A DNA stretch of 64,000 bases from Pseudomonas sp. FP2335 (GCF_030687535.1 NZ_CP117437.1:761001-825000), one strand, 5' to 3'. Positions 27,933 to 36,548 are shown, numbered from the stretch's first letter. The notes: a model not told the origin generated them from the sequence alone. Made by a program: numbers and translations.

Positions 27933-28817
27933 TCAGACGCTCCTCAGCATGCGCCACAGCGCCACGCACCCGATGACCTGCATGCTGAAGGCGCCGATCA
28001 GCAACCATTGGCCGCTGTCATCGGCCCACATGCCCACCAGATACGTCGGGTTGGTCAGCAGGAAATAGCCCGCCACGCTGACCGGCAACAACGCCAGGAC
28101 CACCGCGGTGACCCGGGTTTCGCCGGTCATTGCGCGCAGTTGGCGCGCACCCTGGTCGCGCTCGCGGATCATCTTGATCAGGTTTTCCAGCAGCTCGCTG
28201 GCGTTGCCGCCATACCGATGGTTGACCTTCAAACCGAGGGCAAACAGGCGCAATTCATCCTGTTCATACAGCTCGGCGAAATCGTGGGTGGCCTCCGGCA
28301 GGCTGACGCCCAGCAGCACATTGCGCTTGATGCGGCCCATGGCGGTGCGCAGTGGGTCATCGCTGGCGTCGATAGCGTTGAGCACCGCATCGGCCAGGGT
28401 GCGCCCGGATTTGAGACTGCGCACCGCGTGATCGAGCAACTGCGGTAGCTGTTCGATCATGCGCTGCAAGCGCCGTTGATAGCGCAGTGAGATGTAGAAG
28501 CGCAGGATCAGCGGCGGCCCCAGTAGCATCACCAGCAATCCCAGCCATTCGAAGGCGAGCAACCCCAGCACTACGCCCAGCGCCCACAAGCTCAGCCACA
28601 GCCCCAGGCGTTCGGTCGGCTTGCCCAGGCCGGCACGCATAAAGGCGCGCTCCAGGCTGTTGAGCAGTGGGTTACTTTCCTGGGTTTGCGGCTGCCCGTG
28701 GGCCAGACGCTCCAATACGCGGTCGGTCTGGGCCTGACGTACCCCGCGACGCATCAACTGCACGCCGAGCAACAACATGGCCAGGGAGGTCAGCGCGAGC
28801 AGTATCGGACCAAGCAT
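27933..28817 (-). CDS. tadB: TadB inner membrane platform protein
   Basis: The 294-residue protein is the second GspF-type platform protein. It has membrane segments at both ends and a central cytoplasmic F domain with EQLPQLLDHAVRSLKSGRTLADAVLNAIDA and LKVNHRYGGNASELLENLIKMIRERDQ, which is typical of TadB. Its partner is TadC, immediately downstream, and both should interact with TadA. It starts with ATG at 28817, 12 bases after the tadA stop. Nothing unusual seen. Confidence 0.9.
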   Translation of the reverse strand: MLGPILLALTSLAMLLLGVQLMRRGVRQAQTDRVLERLAHGQPQTQESNPLLNSLERAFMRAGLGKPTERLGLWLSLWALGVVLGLLAFEWLGLLVMLLGPPLILRFYISLRYQRRLQRMIEQLPQLLDHAVRSLKSGRTLADAVLNAIDASDDPLRTAMGRIKRNVLLGVSLPEATHDFAELYEQDELRLFALGLKVNHRYGGNASELLENLIKMIRERDQGARQLRAMTGETRVTAVVLALLPVSVAGYFLLTNPTYLVGMWADDSGQWLLIGAFSMQVIGCVALWRMLRSV

Positions 28818-28829
28818 GGGGCACGCCTC

Positions 28830-30104
28830 CTAGTGCGGCAGGTGGCTCTCGCGGCGCAGCTTGTCGCCGGCGGGGTTGATGGCCTCGCGCAAGAATCCGT
28901 AGCCGGTGCGCTTGTCGAGGCGGAACAAGGTATTGGTGACGTAGATGTCATCGCGCACGCCGACCACTTCCACCACTTCGGTGACGCAGCGGCGGCCGTC
29001 GGGCAGGCGTGACAATTGGATGATCACGTCGAGTGCCGCGCAGATCATCTGGCGCAAGGTTTTTTCCGCGATCAGGCGCCCGGTCAGGCCCACCAGCGTC
29101 TCCAGGCGCAGCAGTGCGTCCTGGGCATTGTTGGCGTGCACGGTGCTCATCGAGCCGTCGTGGCCGGTGTTCATTGCGGTGAGCACATCGAGCACTTCGA
29201 CGCCACGGATCTCGCCAAGGATGATGCGGTCCGGGCGCATCCGCAGGGCGTTGCGGATCAGGTCGCTGGCCTTTACTTCGCCGTGGCCTTCGGCATTCGG
29301 CGGGCGGGTTTCCAGGCGTACCACGTGGGGGTGGCCCAGTTGCAGTTCAGCCACGTCTTCGATGGTGACCAGCCGTTCATGGGGGTTGATCAGTTGGCTG
29401 AGGATGTTCAGCAAGGTGGTCTTGCCGGTGCCGGTACCGCCACTGATCAGGATGTTGCAGCGCTTGCCCACCGCGCCCTGAAAGAACTCGAAAATCGGCT
29501 GGTCGATGGTTTGCATCGCCACCAGGTCGCTGCTTTTGAGCATGTCCTTGCGGAATTTCCGGATCGACAGGCACGGCCCATCCAGGGCAATCGGCGGGAT
29601 GATCGCGTTGACCCGGCTGCCGTCGGGCAGCCGCGCATCGACCATCGGCGAGGACTCATCCAGGCGCCGCCCCAACGGCGCGAGGATGCGCTGCATGACG
29701 CGTTCCACGTGATGGTCATCGATAAACCGCAGGTCACTCTGGTGCAGCAACCCCTCGCGCTCAACGAACACCCGATGGGGGCCGTTGACCAGGATTTCAG
29801 TGACGGAGGCATCGCGCAGCAGCACTTCCAGCGGGCCGAAGCCGGTGAGTTCGTCGACGATCTCTTCGGCCAGGCGTTCCATCTCGTAGCGGGAAATCGC
29901 CAGGTGCATGCGGGTGATGTATTCGCTGACCTTGTCGATCACAAACTGCGCGAGGGACTGGCGTGTGCCTTCCAGCAGGTTGCGCCCCGACTCCTCGATG
30001 GCATCGATGATGTAGCGGTGCAGTACCAGCTTGAGGCCGTCATGGTCGGTGTTGCCGACGGCGCTGCGCCCGCCCGGCCCGCCGAACAGTTTGTCGCCGC
30101 TCAT
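28830..30104 (-). CDS. tadA: TadA pilus assembly ATPase
   Basis: TadA is the hexameric secretion ATPase (GspE/CpaF family) that powers Flp pilus extension from the cytoplasmic face. The 424-residue protein has the Walker A motif SGGTGTGKTT at about residues 217-226, the Asp box (VTIEDVAELQL), a Walker B region (RIILGEIRGVEVLDVLTAMNTGHDG) and the His box with MSTVHANN. I place the start at ATG 30104, which overlaps the tadZ stop (ATGA); an in-frame ATG at 30116 would add four residues. Coupled to tadZ upstream and tadB downstream. Confidence 0.93.
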   Translation of the reverse strand: MSGDKLFGGPGGRSAVGNTDHDGLKLVLHRYIIDAIEESGRNLLEGTRQSLAQFVIDKVSEYITRMHLAISRYEMERLAEEIVDELTGFGPLEVLLRDASVTEILVNGPHRVFVEREGLLHQSDLRFIDDHHVERVMQRILAPLGRRLDESSPMVDARLPDGSRVNAIIPPIALDGPCLSIRKFRKDMLKSSDLVAMQTIDQPIFEFFQGAVGKRCNILISGGTGTGKTTLLNILSQLINPHERLVTIEDVAELQLGHPHVVRLETRPPNAEGHGEVKASDLIRNALRMRPDRIILGEIRGVEVLDVLTAMNTGHDGSMSTVHANNAQDALLRLETLVGLTGRLIAEKTLRQMICAALDVIIQLSRLPDGRRCVTEVVEVVGVRDDIYVTNTLFRLDKRTGYGFLREAINPAGDKLRRESHLPH

Positions 30105-31291
30105 TTGGTGCTCCAAAGACGGGTCAGCCAGTTGGCGGTGGGTTTCTCAAGGCCTTCGGAGCGCTTGGCCAAGCGCTCGCCGAGGTTGCGCAAGCCTTGG
30201 GTCAAGGGTTCGCGCGGGGCCAGGGTGAACAGGCTTTGGCCCTGATTCTTGGCGTTGAGGCGGATCTCTGCACTCAGCGGCAATATGGCCATCACCTCCA
30301 GGCCGAAGGTTTTGCCCAAGGCTTCGGCCTCGGGCGCGGCGCCTTTGATGTAGCGGTCGATCAGCAGCCGCCCGTGTTCGAGTTTCATGCCCTTTTCGCG
30401 CCAGCGATTGAGCACCGCCAGGTTGCGACGGCAGTCGAGCACACTCTGGTCGGTGCACCACAAGAGCTTGTCGCAGTGGCTGACAACGGTGCGCAGGGCG
30501 TCGCTGTCCGGCTGCCCGGTGAGGTTCACCACGATGTGCTGGAAGTGTTGGCGCAGGGCGCTGAGCAGCATGTACAGCTCGGCGGCACTGGTCTGTTCCA
30601 GGGGATCGTCGCCGTCGGTGTAGGCGAGGATCCGCAACCCATCCTCGGCCTGGGTAAAGGCGCTGTTGATCAGCGTGGCGTCGAGGCGGCGCAGGTGACG
30701 CAGGGCATCGCCAAAGTGGAACGAGCTTTCCAGGCCGAGCAACGCCAGGCTGTCGCCCCGTGGCAAGCCCAGGTCGAGCACCAGGGTTTGCTGGCCACTT
30801 TTCTGCACCACATGGGCCAGGTGGTCGGCCAGCATGGCGCCGTCGGTGCCGCACTGGGTGCCGTACAGCACGGTCAGGCCGCCCAGGTGGCTGGTGTGGG
30901 CCACGGCGGGCAGGCGTTTGCCCAGGCGCCGGACCAGCCCCGCCACTTCGCTGGAACGCGAGCCGTAGGCGACAAAGTCCCGGGCCCCGGCGCGCATGGC
31001 GTTCAGCACCAGTTGGTTGTCCATGCCGTCGCCCAGGGCCACGATGGCCAGCATGGGCTTGGCCTCCAGGGCGCCTTCGATCAGAGCGCACTGGTTGCTG
31101 ACGTTTTCCCGGTCCAGGCCGATGAACACCAGGTTGGCGAAGGTCACGTCTACCAACGCCAGCAATTCGTCGAGGCTGCCGCTGCCGGCGCTGACCACTT
31201 GGCCGAGGGGCGCGAGGGCACCCTGCAGCCATTCCAGGTCGGTGCCGTTGCGGGTGATTGCAAGGAAGGTCTGGCTCAGGCTTTCACTCAT
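30101..31291 (-). CDS. tadZ: TadZ/CpaE-like localisation protein
   Basis: TadZ places the Tad machine, usually at a cell pole, and belongs to the ParA/MinD superfamily fused to an atypical receiver domain. The 396-residue protein has a receiver-like N-terminal half (FIGLDREN, RAGARDFVAYG) and a deviant MinD-like C-terminal half. The P-loop position reads LTVLYGTQCGTDGAMLADHL and lacks the lysines of a normal Walker A, so ATP hydrolysis is doubtful; the LVLDLGLPRGDSL segment keeps the Walker A' form. It overlaps rcpA upstream (ATGA) and tadA downstream (ATGA). Confidence 0.87.
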   Translation of the reverse strand: MSESLSQTFLAITRNGTDLEWLQGALAPLGQVVSAGSGSLDELLALVDVTFANLVFIGLDRENVSNQCALIEGALEAKPMLAIVALGDGMDNQLVLNAMRAGARDFVAYGSRSSEVAGLVRRLGKRLPAVAHTSHLGGLTVLYGTQCGTDGAMLADHLAHVVQKSGQQTLVLDLGLPRGDSLALLGLESSFHFGDALRHLRRLDATLINSAFTQAEDGLRILAYTDGDDPLEQTSAAELYMLLSALRQHFQHIVVNLTGQPDSDALRTVVSHCDKLLWCTDQSVLDCRRNLAVLNRWREKGMKLEHGRLLIDRYIKGAAPEAEALGKTFGLEVMAILPLSAEIRLNAKNQGQSLFTLAPREPLTQGLRNLGERLAKRSEGLEKPTANWLTRLWSTK

Positions 31292-32505
31292 TGGGACAGT
31301 CCCGTGCGTCGGTCGAAATTACCGTTTTCGAGGAAGAACAGGCGATACCAGTTCGGGTCATAGCTGCGCAGTTTTTCCCCTGGCAGCGAAGGCAGTTGCG
31401 CGTTGGCGGCCAGGGGTTGGACCAGGTGCGGGGTGACGATCATCAGCAGCTCTTTTTCTTCGCGGCTGATGTTGGAGTCACGGAAAAATGCACCCAGGAT
31501 CGGGATGTCACCCAGGCCGGGAAACTTGGCGATGGTCGAACGGTTGTTGGTGCTGATCAGCCCGCTGATCACGAAGCTTTCGCCATCGGCCAGGGACACG
31601 CTGGTGTCGGTGCGGCGCACGGTAAGCGCGGGCACCTGGATGCCCTGGATCGCGATGGCGTTGCTGTAGTCCAGTTCGCTGACTTCCGGCGCCACCTTGA
31701 GGGTGATGCGGTTGCGGTCGATCACCGTGGGGGTGAGGGTCAAGCGGATGCCGAATTCCTTGTACTCGATGGAGATGCTGTCGCTGCCGGAACTGGGCAC
31801 CGGGATCGGCACTTCGCCGCCGGCCAGGAAGGTCGCGCTCTGGCCGCTCAGGGCCACCAGGCTGGGGCGTGCGAGGGTGTAGGCGAAGCCGCTGCTTTCC
31901 AGGGCATTGATCATCGCCTTGACTCGACCCCCGCCGAAGCCGACGTTGAAATTGTCGGTACTCACCGGCAGTTTGAACACGCTCTCCGAGGGCGAGACGA
32001 TGCTCGGGCTGCTGACGAAGAAGTTGGTGCCGATCCCCAGGAACTTGGTGCTCGCCTCCTTGAGCTTGGTGCGGCTGACTTCAACGAAGCGGATGTCGGT
32101 CTGCACCTGGCTGGGCAACGAAGGGTCATCCGACGGCGACAGCGACTGGCTGGTCAACGCCGAAGTGGCCTTGCCTTTGACGAACACCATGGTCTGGCGC
32201 GGGTTGGGCGAGCAGGCGGTCCAGATCATCAGGGTGGTGGCGCCGGGCGCGACGCCGGTGAGCAGGAAGGCCTGGTTGCCGTTGACGTGTACGTCGGCGA
32301 TTTTCGGATCGCCGACGGCCAGCCGGGTAATGGCGACCGGCGACTGTATGGCCTGTTGCAGCCCTTCACCCACCTCCAGCGTGGCGGGCAACTGCCCCAG
32401 GCTGGCGCAGTTGGCGGAAGCCGCCTGGGCGGCCGCGACGGGCAGGCTGAGGGTGATGACGGCCCAGAACACTCGCGAAAACTTCGGCATGGAACGACTG
32501 CTCAT
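31288..32505 (-). CDS. rcpA: RcpA/CpaC-type outer membrane secretin
   Basis: RcpA forms the outer membrane channel for the Flp pilus. The 405-residue protein has a signal peptide (cleavage near AAAQA-ASANC), an N-terminal pilus/MSHA-type periplasmic domain (VAITRLAVGDPKIADVHVNGNQAFLLTGVAPGATTLMIW) and the C-terminal secretin domain with LEVSRTKLKEAS, LVALSGQSATFLAGGEVPIPVP and the end SREEKELLMIVTPHLVQPL. The start at 32505 or an ATG five codons later are both plausible. It lies 20 bases after rcpC and overlaps tadZ by ATGA. Confidence 0.92.
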   Translation of the reverse strand: MSSRSMPKFSRVFWAVITLSLPVAAAQAASANCASLGQLPATLEVGEGLQQAIQSPVAITRLAVGDPKIADVHVNGNQAFLLTGVAPGATTLMIWTACSPNPRQTMVFVKGKATSALTSQSLSPSDDPSLPSQVQTDIRFVEVSRTKLKEASTKFLGIGTNFFVSSPSIVSPSESVFKLPVSTDNFNVGFGGGRVKAMINALESSGFAYTLARPSLVALSGQSATFLAGGEVPIPVPSSGSDSISIEYKEFGIRLTLTPTVIDRNRITLKVAPEVSELDYSNAIAIQGIQVPALTVRRTDTSVSLADGESFVISGLISTNNRSTIAKFPGLGDIPILGAFFRDSNISREEKELLMIVTPHLVQPLAANAQLPSLPGEKLRSYDPNWYRLFFLENGNFDRRTGLSQ

Positions 32506-32525
32506 TCAAGGCATCCTTAGCGCTA

Positions 32526-33467
32526 TCAGGGCGTTTGTTGAGTGATCTGGTTGCCGCGTATGACTTCGACCCCAGAGCGCCGCGGGGCGCCCGTGGTGGC
32601 GGGCCGGTTGAAGTTGCCGAGGGGCGGCGTGGTGAGCGCCAGTTGGTTGAATTGGTAGAGATCGCGCTTGGCGCTGTCGAGGTTGGCCATGGCGTCGGTG
32701 CCGCCGCTCCAGTAGTGGCTCAGGCGCTGCTCGTCGGCGCTGCGTACGGCCAGGCGCAGGTTGCCGGCTTGTATGGCCAGGACCAGGCGGGTCATCAACT
32801 GTTCAGGCACCGCCAGCAACACCGTGCGCGCACTGGCGCGGTTTTGTTGTTGCCTGGCCTTGTCTTCCTGGGTGACGGGTACCGGGGAGCCGGGTTTGCC
32901 GTCGTTGGTCAGCCCCAGCTGATCACCCACGCCCAGCAGGCGCAGGGCCGGGATGATGGTTTGTGCGGAGGGTTGCGGGTTGCCGTTTTCCTGGCGCAGA
33001 TAGAGCATCACGTCAACGTAGTCACCCGGGTTGAGTTGGCCGCCGGCGCCGGTCACTTCATCCACGGCGACCGCCAGTGCGCGCTCATCGGGGCGGATCA
33101 TGCGGGACAGGTTGCCGCCGGCGCTGAAGCTCTCTTCGGTCAGCCAGGTGCCGGCTTCCAGGGCGCGCCATGGGGCGCGGCCGACGGCTTGGTCCAGGCG
33201 GGTCAGGCTGCCGGCGGGCACGGTCTTGAGTTTTTCCACGCTCAGGTCGGCGGCGGTCAGCGCGACGAAGGGCGGCACGTCATGGATCAGTACGACCACG
33301 GGTAGGCGGGTCGGGTCTTCGACGGGAGCCACGGGGGCGTTGTTAATGACAGGTGGCGCGACGGCGGTGATGGGCTCCGGCCGGCTCAGGACGAGGCCCC
33401 AATACCCGGCGATCAGCGCGCCGAGCAGCAATATCACGGCCAGAATCATGCTGATACGACTGCTCAT
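32526..33467 (-). CDS. rcpC: RcpC/CpaB-type Flp pilus protein
   Basis: The first gene of the tad operon encodes a 313-residue CpaB/RcpC protein. It has an N-terminal membrane anchor (ISMILAVILLLGALIAGYWGLVL), then an SAF domain (VVVLIHDVPPFVALTAADLSVEKLKTVPAGSL) and an RcpC-like region with AVAVDEVTGAGGQLNPGDYVDVMLY. In other species it is needed for pilus stability and may bind peptidoglycan or the secretin. The promoter should lie in the 314-base gap shared with flp1 on the other strand. Confidence 0.9.
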   Translation of the reverse strand: MSSRISMILAVILLLGALIAGYWGLVLSRPEPITAVAPPVINNAPVAPVEDPTRLPVVVLIHDVPPFVALTAADLSVEKLKTVPAGSLTRLDQAVGRAPWRALEAGTWLTEESFSAGGNLSRMIRPDERALAVAVDEVTGAGGQLNPGDYVDVMLYLRQENGNPQPSAQTIIPALRLLGVGDQLGLTNDGKPGSPVPVTQEDKARQQQNRASARTVLLAVPEQLMTRLVLAIQAGNLRLAVRSADEQRLSHYWSGGTDAMANLDSAKRDLYQFNQLALTTPPLGNFNRPATTGAPRRSGVEVIRGNQITQQTP

Positions 33468-33652
33468 AAAGGCTCTCCCTTTCCTGCTGCCGGGCCTGCC
33501 ATCGGGTCCGTCCAGCGACTACGCAATCAGTGCATTCTGGGCTTCTGACTATTTCGCTATTTGAAGGTAGTAGAGCTAGGACAAAACGCCATTAATCCGT
33601 CTGAATATTATGCGTCGCCACACAAATACAGGGGGTTTGGCGCCATGAAACT

Positions 33653-33674
33653 GACTAATACTTTGTGATTAGTC
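33653..33674. promoter_or_regulatory. Operator-like dyad in the rcpC/flp divergent promoter region
   Basis: Seven-base arms GACTAAT (33653-33659) and ATTAGTC (33668-33674) are separated by eight bases. The site lies in the 314-base gap 33468-33781 between rcpC and flp1, 108 bases before the flp1 start. PprB is an obvious candidate binder, but no binding motif can be shown. Nothing else in the gap looks coding. Confidence 0.45.
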
Positions 33675-33781
33675 GCTTGTTACAGTTGTTGGGAGTGGAT
33701 TTGCCGACAATGCTCTTGAGGCATAGCAAGATCATGTTGCAAGCCCGCTACATCGCGCTTCCTGCGCAAAGGAGAAGTCAT

Positions 33782-33982
33782 ATGTTCAATATGTTCCTTG
33801 ACGGTATTCGCAAGGTGTTCATCAAAATCCAGATCCTGTCGTATGGCAGGGAAGGGGCCTCCGGTATTGAATATGCGATTGTTGCAGCGATGTGTGCGGC
33901 GGTCATCGGGGCGTTCATGTCACCGATCAGCACCAAGGTGAAGGCTATCTTTACTTCCATACAAACCGGGATCGGTACTTGA
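33782..33982 (+). CDS. flp: Flp-type prepilin, copy 1
   Basis: The 66-residue protein is a Flp major prepilin. The leader is long (25 residues, ending YGREG), and cleavage after glycine would leave a mature pilin of 41 residues starting ASGIEYAIVAAMCAAVIG, with the essential Glu and Tyr at +5 and +6. The hydrophobic helix contains a cysteine. The ATG at 33782 follows a strong AAGGAG site; earlier in-frame codons have no such site. A second flp gene follows after 46 bases. FppA (24648) should process both. The C-terminal tail after the helix (STKVKAIFTSIQTGIGT) lacks aromatic-rich glycosylated stretches seen in some Flp pilins. Confidence 0.9.
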   Translation: MFNMFLDGIRKVFIKIQILSYGREGASGIEYAIVAAMCAAVIGAFMSPISTKVKAIFTSIQTGIGT

Positions 33983-34028
33983 TATTTTAATGCGTTGCGT
34001 TCTCCTCTTTAGTTTGACGGAGCTCTAC

Positions 34029-34226
34029 ATGCACATCGAAGACAGCATTCGCAGCGCGTACGTGAAAGTGCAAGTAATGGTGAGCGCCAGGGACGGCGCC
34101 TCCGGCATCGAGTACGCCATTGTGGCGGCGATGTGCGCGGCGGTGATCGGTATTTTCATGACCCCGATCAGCGACCGTGTGAAGGTATTGTTCAACCTGA
34201 TCGAAACGAGCCTGCTGTCGACTTGA
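34029..34226 (+). CDS. Flp-type prepilin, copy 2
   Basis: The 65-residue second prepilin has a 23-residue leader ending ARDG and a 42-residue mature part. The block GASGIEYAIVAAMCAAVIG is identical to copy 1, while the leader and the C-terminal tail (DRVKVLFNLIETSLLST) have diverged. This points to tandem duplication with different pilin surfaces. The ATG at 34029 follows GGAG. The gene is probably cotranscribed with flp1 and with the receiver protein downstream. Whether both are assembled, or one is a minor pilin, cannot be told from sequence. Confidence 0.9.
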   Translation: MHIEDSIRSAYVKVQVMVSARDGASGIEYAIVAAMCAAVIGIFMTPISDRVKVLFNLIETSLLST

Positions 34227-34281
34227 TCATTTTATTGACGCGACTAACCTGAGTACATTCTTAGTGTCAGGATCTTTTTCC

Positions 34282-34689
34282 ATGAGCCTCCCTGCCTCGT
34301 CTTCCAGGCAACAAATCCTCTTGGTGGACGACGAAGAAGACGCCCTGATCGAACTCGCCGAATCCCTCGCAAATGAGGGCTTTGTCTGTTTCACCGCCAC
34401 CTCCGTGACCTTCGCGCTACAGGAACTGACCCTCAACCCCGACATCGCGCTGATCATCACCGACCTGCGCATGCCCGAGGAAAGTGGCATCTCCCTGATC
34501 AAGCGCCTGCGCGAACACACCGACCGTCAGCACCTGCCGGTGATCGTGATGTCGGGTCATGCCGAAATGGATGACGTCAGTGACATGCTGCGCCTGCAAG
34601 TGCTGGATTTGTTTCGCAAGCCGATCTATCTGGTGCGCTTGATCGATACCCTCAACAATCTGTTTCCTCTCCAGAAACGCCATCTCTGA
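34282..34689 (+). CDS. Stand-alone receiver-domain protein (CheY-like)
   Basis: The 135-residue protein is a single receiver domain without an output domain. Acidic pocket residues are in ILLVDDEEDA, the phospho-acceptor Asp is in LIITDLRMPEESG, the switch Ser in VIVMSGHAE and the Lys in LFRKPIY, so it should be phosphorylated. It follows flp2 by 55 bases on the same strand and faces the TpsB gene. No dedicated kinase is adjacent; PprA is the nearest histidine kinase. The ATG at 34282 is preferred to a GTG at 34264 because an AGGAT site lies before it. It may tune PprA/PprB signalling or act on TadZ, but this is inference. Confidence 0.85.
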   Translation: MSLPASSSRQQILLVDDEEDALIELAESLANEGFVCFTATSVTFALQELTLNPDIALIITDLRMPEESGISLIKRLREHTDRQHLPVIVMSGHAEMDDVSDMLRLQVLDLFRKPIYLVRLIDTLNNLFPLQKRHL

Positions 34690-34695
34690 CCTCAA

Positions 34696-34721
34696 TGGCG
34701 AGGGAACAAGCGTCCTCGCCA
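34696..34721. terminator. Hairpin between convergent genes
   Basis: Arms TGGCGAGG and CCTCGCCA with a ten-base loop lie between the receiver gene and the convergent TpsB gene. There is no T run, so a terminator function is only possible. Confidence 0.4.
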
Positions 34722-34741
34722 CAGGTTTACAACCCTGCCGT

Positions 34742-36427
34742 TCAGAGTTGATAGCTGAAGCTCAAGGTATAGCGCGGCCGCCGATCAAAGCTGTCCAGCG
34801 CGACGTCCGACATCGGCTTGGCCGCTTCCAACGCAATGTTGTAGTACTTGCTGTCGCCAAAGCGCAGGCCGACGGCCGCCGAGGACAGGTTATTGCCCTT
34901 GACCGGCACTTCGTTGAACCACGTTTTGGCGCGGTCGAACACCACGTAGGGTTGCAGGATGCGCACCCAGTCGCCGGCGCGGTTGTAGCTGTAGTTGACC
35001 TCGTAGGCCACGCCCCAGCCCTTGTCGCCGGAACCCTGGTCATCCGGGTAACCTCGGCCGAAATTCTGCCCGCCGAACGTGGCGCGTTCGCTGTCGGGCA
35101 GGGTGTCGTCGCTCCAGTAGAACGCCCCCGACAGCACGCCCTGGAAGTTGCTGGCGAACAGCTTGTTGCTTTGCACGCCGGACAGGCGCAGGCGGAAGAA
35201 GTCGAGGTCGGGTTTTAGCCCTTGCAGATCGCTGCGGGTCTTGGCGCCCATGCCGTTGATGCCTTGGTACAAACCGGCGCTGAGGATGCGCAGTTGGTCG
35301 CTGTCGGCCTTGCGCCAGTCGCCTTCGAAGGCCAGGGCACGCAGGTCTGTTTCGACATCGAAGCGATTGGGGAAACCCACCAGTTGATAGCGGGTTTTCT
35401 GGTCGACGCCGTACAAGCGTGTACCCAGGCTCAACGACTCGGTCGGCGAGGCGATCAGCGGGTGGCTCAAACCAATGGAGAATCGGTCGATGGCCTGGTG
35501 CGGCTTGAGCTCGAAACCGCCGCCCAGTTGCAGGTTGGTGCCTGGGTCGGCGCGGTAGCGTTCGCCCGAAAGTGCCAGTTGGGTGCCCTCGGCGTTGATG
35601 AATTGGCTGTAGGCGGCGCGGTAGTAGTGTTCGTTGTCGTCGCCCGGCGGGAACAGGCCACTGACGGTCAACTGCTCGCCCATGGACGTCTGGGAGTTGC
35701 TGGTGGCGCTGAGCAGCGCTTGCAGGCCGCCACGGCTGGCCTGGTTGAGGCTCATGCTGGTGGTGAACGGCTTGCGGCTGGCGGTGATCTGCATGCGGGT
35801 GCCGCCGTCGGTGGTGCCCGGTGGCGGCACTTGCGCCTGGAGCGTCACGCCCGGTATCGCGCCCATCAGCGTGGTGTAACGCTCGAAGGTCTTGCGTGTG
35901 AGGGGGCGTTCGGCCTTGAGTTTGTCCGCGAGTTTGGTGACGTAGGCCGACACCGAGCCGATGTCGCCCTGCACTTGGTAATCGCGGATATAGCCCTCCA
36001 CCAGCACCACGTGCACCAGGCCGCCTTCGAAATGTTGTTCCGGCAGGAACGCGTAGGACAGCAGGTAGCCGTCCGCCTGGTAGCGCCGGGTGATGCTGCG
36101 GGTGGCTTCGATCAGGTGGGCCAGGTCTGTTTCGTGGCCAATCAGCGGCTCGAACGCCTGGGCCAGTTCCTTGAGCGGGTAGACCGTGCCACCGTCGATC
36201 TGCAGTTTGCGGATGGTCACTTTGGTGTCCATCAATAAGGGTTTTGCTTCGCTGGCTGCGGGCGTCGGCAACTGGGTCTGCGGGGTGTTCGGTCGATAGG
36301 CATCGGCGGGAAGGTTGGGCACGGGCAGGTTGCGGATGGTGTCGTTGCTATTGAGGAAGCTGGGCAGGGTATCGGCGTGGGCGTAGGCACTGAGGGTGAG
36401 CAACAACAACGGCGTGAAAGCGCGCAT
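34742..36427 (-). CDS. Two-partner secretion outer membrane transporter (TpsB, ShlB/FhaC family)
   Basis: The 561-residue protein should form a 16-stranded outer membrane barrel that exports a partner exoprotein. It has a signal peptide (MRAFTPLLLLTLSAYAHA), a Pro-rich linker, a POTRA domain (TIRKLQIDGGTVYPLKELAQAFEPLIG, ITRRYQADGYLLSYAFLPEQ, GLVHVVLVEGYI) and a C-terminal ShlB-type barrel with NFGRGYPDDQG, matching the conserved RGY loop, and a C-terminal aromatic-x-hydrophobic ending (LSFSYQL). No gene with a TPS secretion domain is in the window. The start used is ATG at 36427 with GGAG before it. The upstream gene on the same strand is the repeat lipoprotein, but a terminator lies between them. 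Confidence 0.87.
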   Translation of the reverse strand: MRAFTPLLLLTLSAYAHADTLPSFLNSNDTIRNLPVPNLPADAYRPNTPQTQLPTPAASEAKPLLMDTKVTIRKLQIDGGTVYPLKELAQAFEPLIGHETDLAHLIEATRSITRRYQADGYLLSYAFLPEQHFEGGLVHVVLVEGYIRDYQVQGDIGSVSAYVTKLADKLKAERPLTRKTFERYTTLMGAIPGVTLQAQVPPPGTTDGGTRMQITASRKPFTTSMSLNQASRGGLQALLSATSNSQTSMGEQLTVSGLFPPGDDNEHYYRAAYSQFINAEGTQLALSGERYRADPGTNLQLGGGFELKPHQAIDRFSIGLSHPLIASPTESLSLGTRLYGVDQKTRYQLVGFPNRFDVETDLRALAFEGDWRKADSDQLRILSAGLYQGINGMGAKTRSDLQGLKPDLDFFRLRLSGVQSNKLFASNFQGVLSGAFYWSDDTLPDSERATFGGQNFGRGYPDDQGSGDKGWGVAYEVNYSYNRAGDWVRILQPYVVFDRAKTWFNEVPVKGNNLSSAAVGLRFGDSKYYNIALEAAKPMSDVALDSFDRRPRYTLSFSYQL

Positions 36428-36515
36428 AGGACACTCCATGGTCAAAACTGCTGCAGCGTTTCGCAGATTCCCGCCGGGCTCTGGGGGCGCGGTTCGGGTG
36501 CCTTTCATTGGCGCT

Positions 36516-36548
36516 AAAAAAGACGAGAGACTTACTGGGTCTCTCGTC
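36516..36548 (-). terminator. Rho-independent terminator of the repeat lipoprotein gene
   Basis: Perfect ten-base arms GACGAGAGAC and GTCTCTCGTC with a seven-base loop are followed, on the minus strand, by six T residues. It lies 54 bases after the lipoprotein stop and 89 bases before the TpsB start. Confidence 0.85.
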
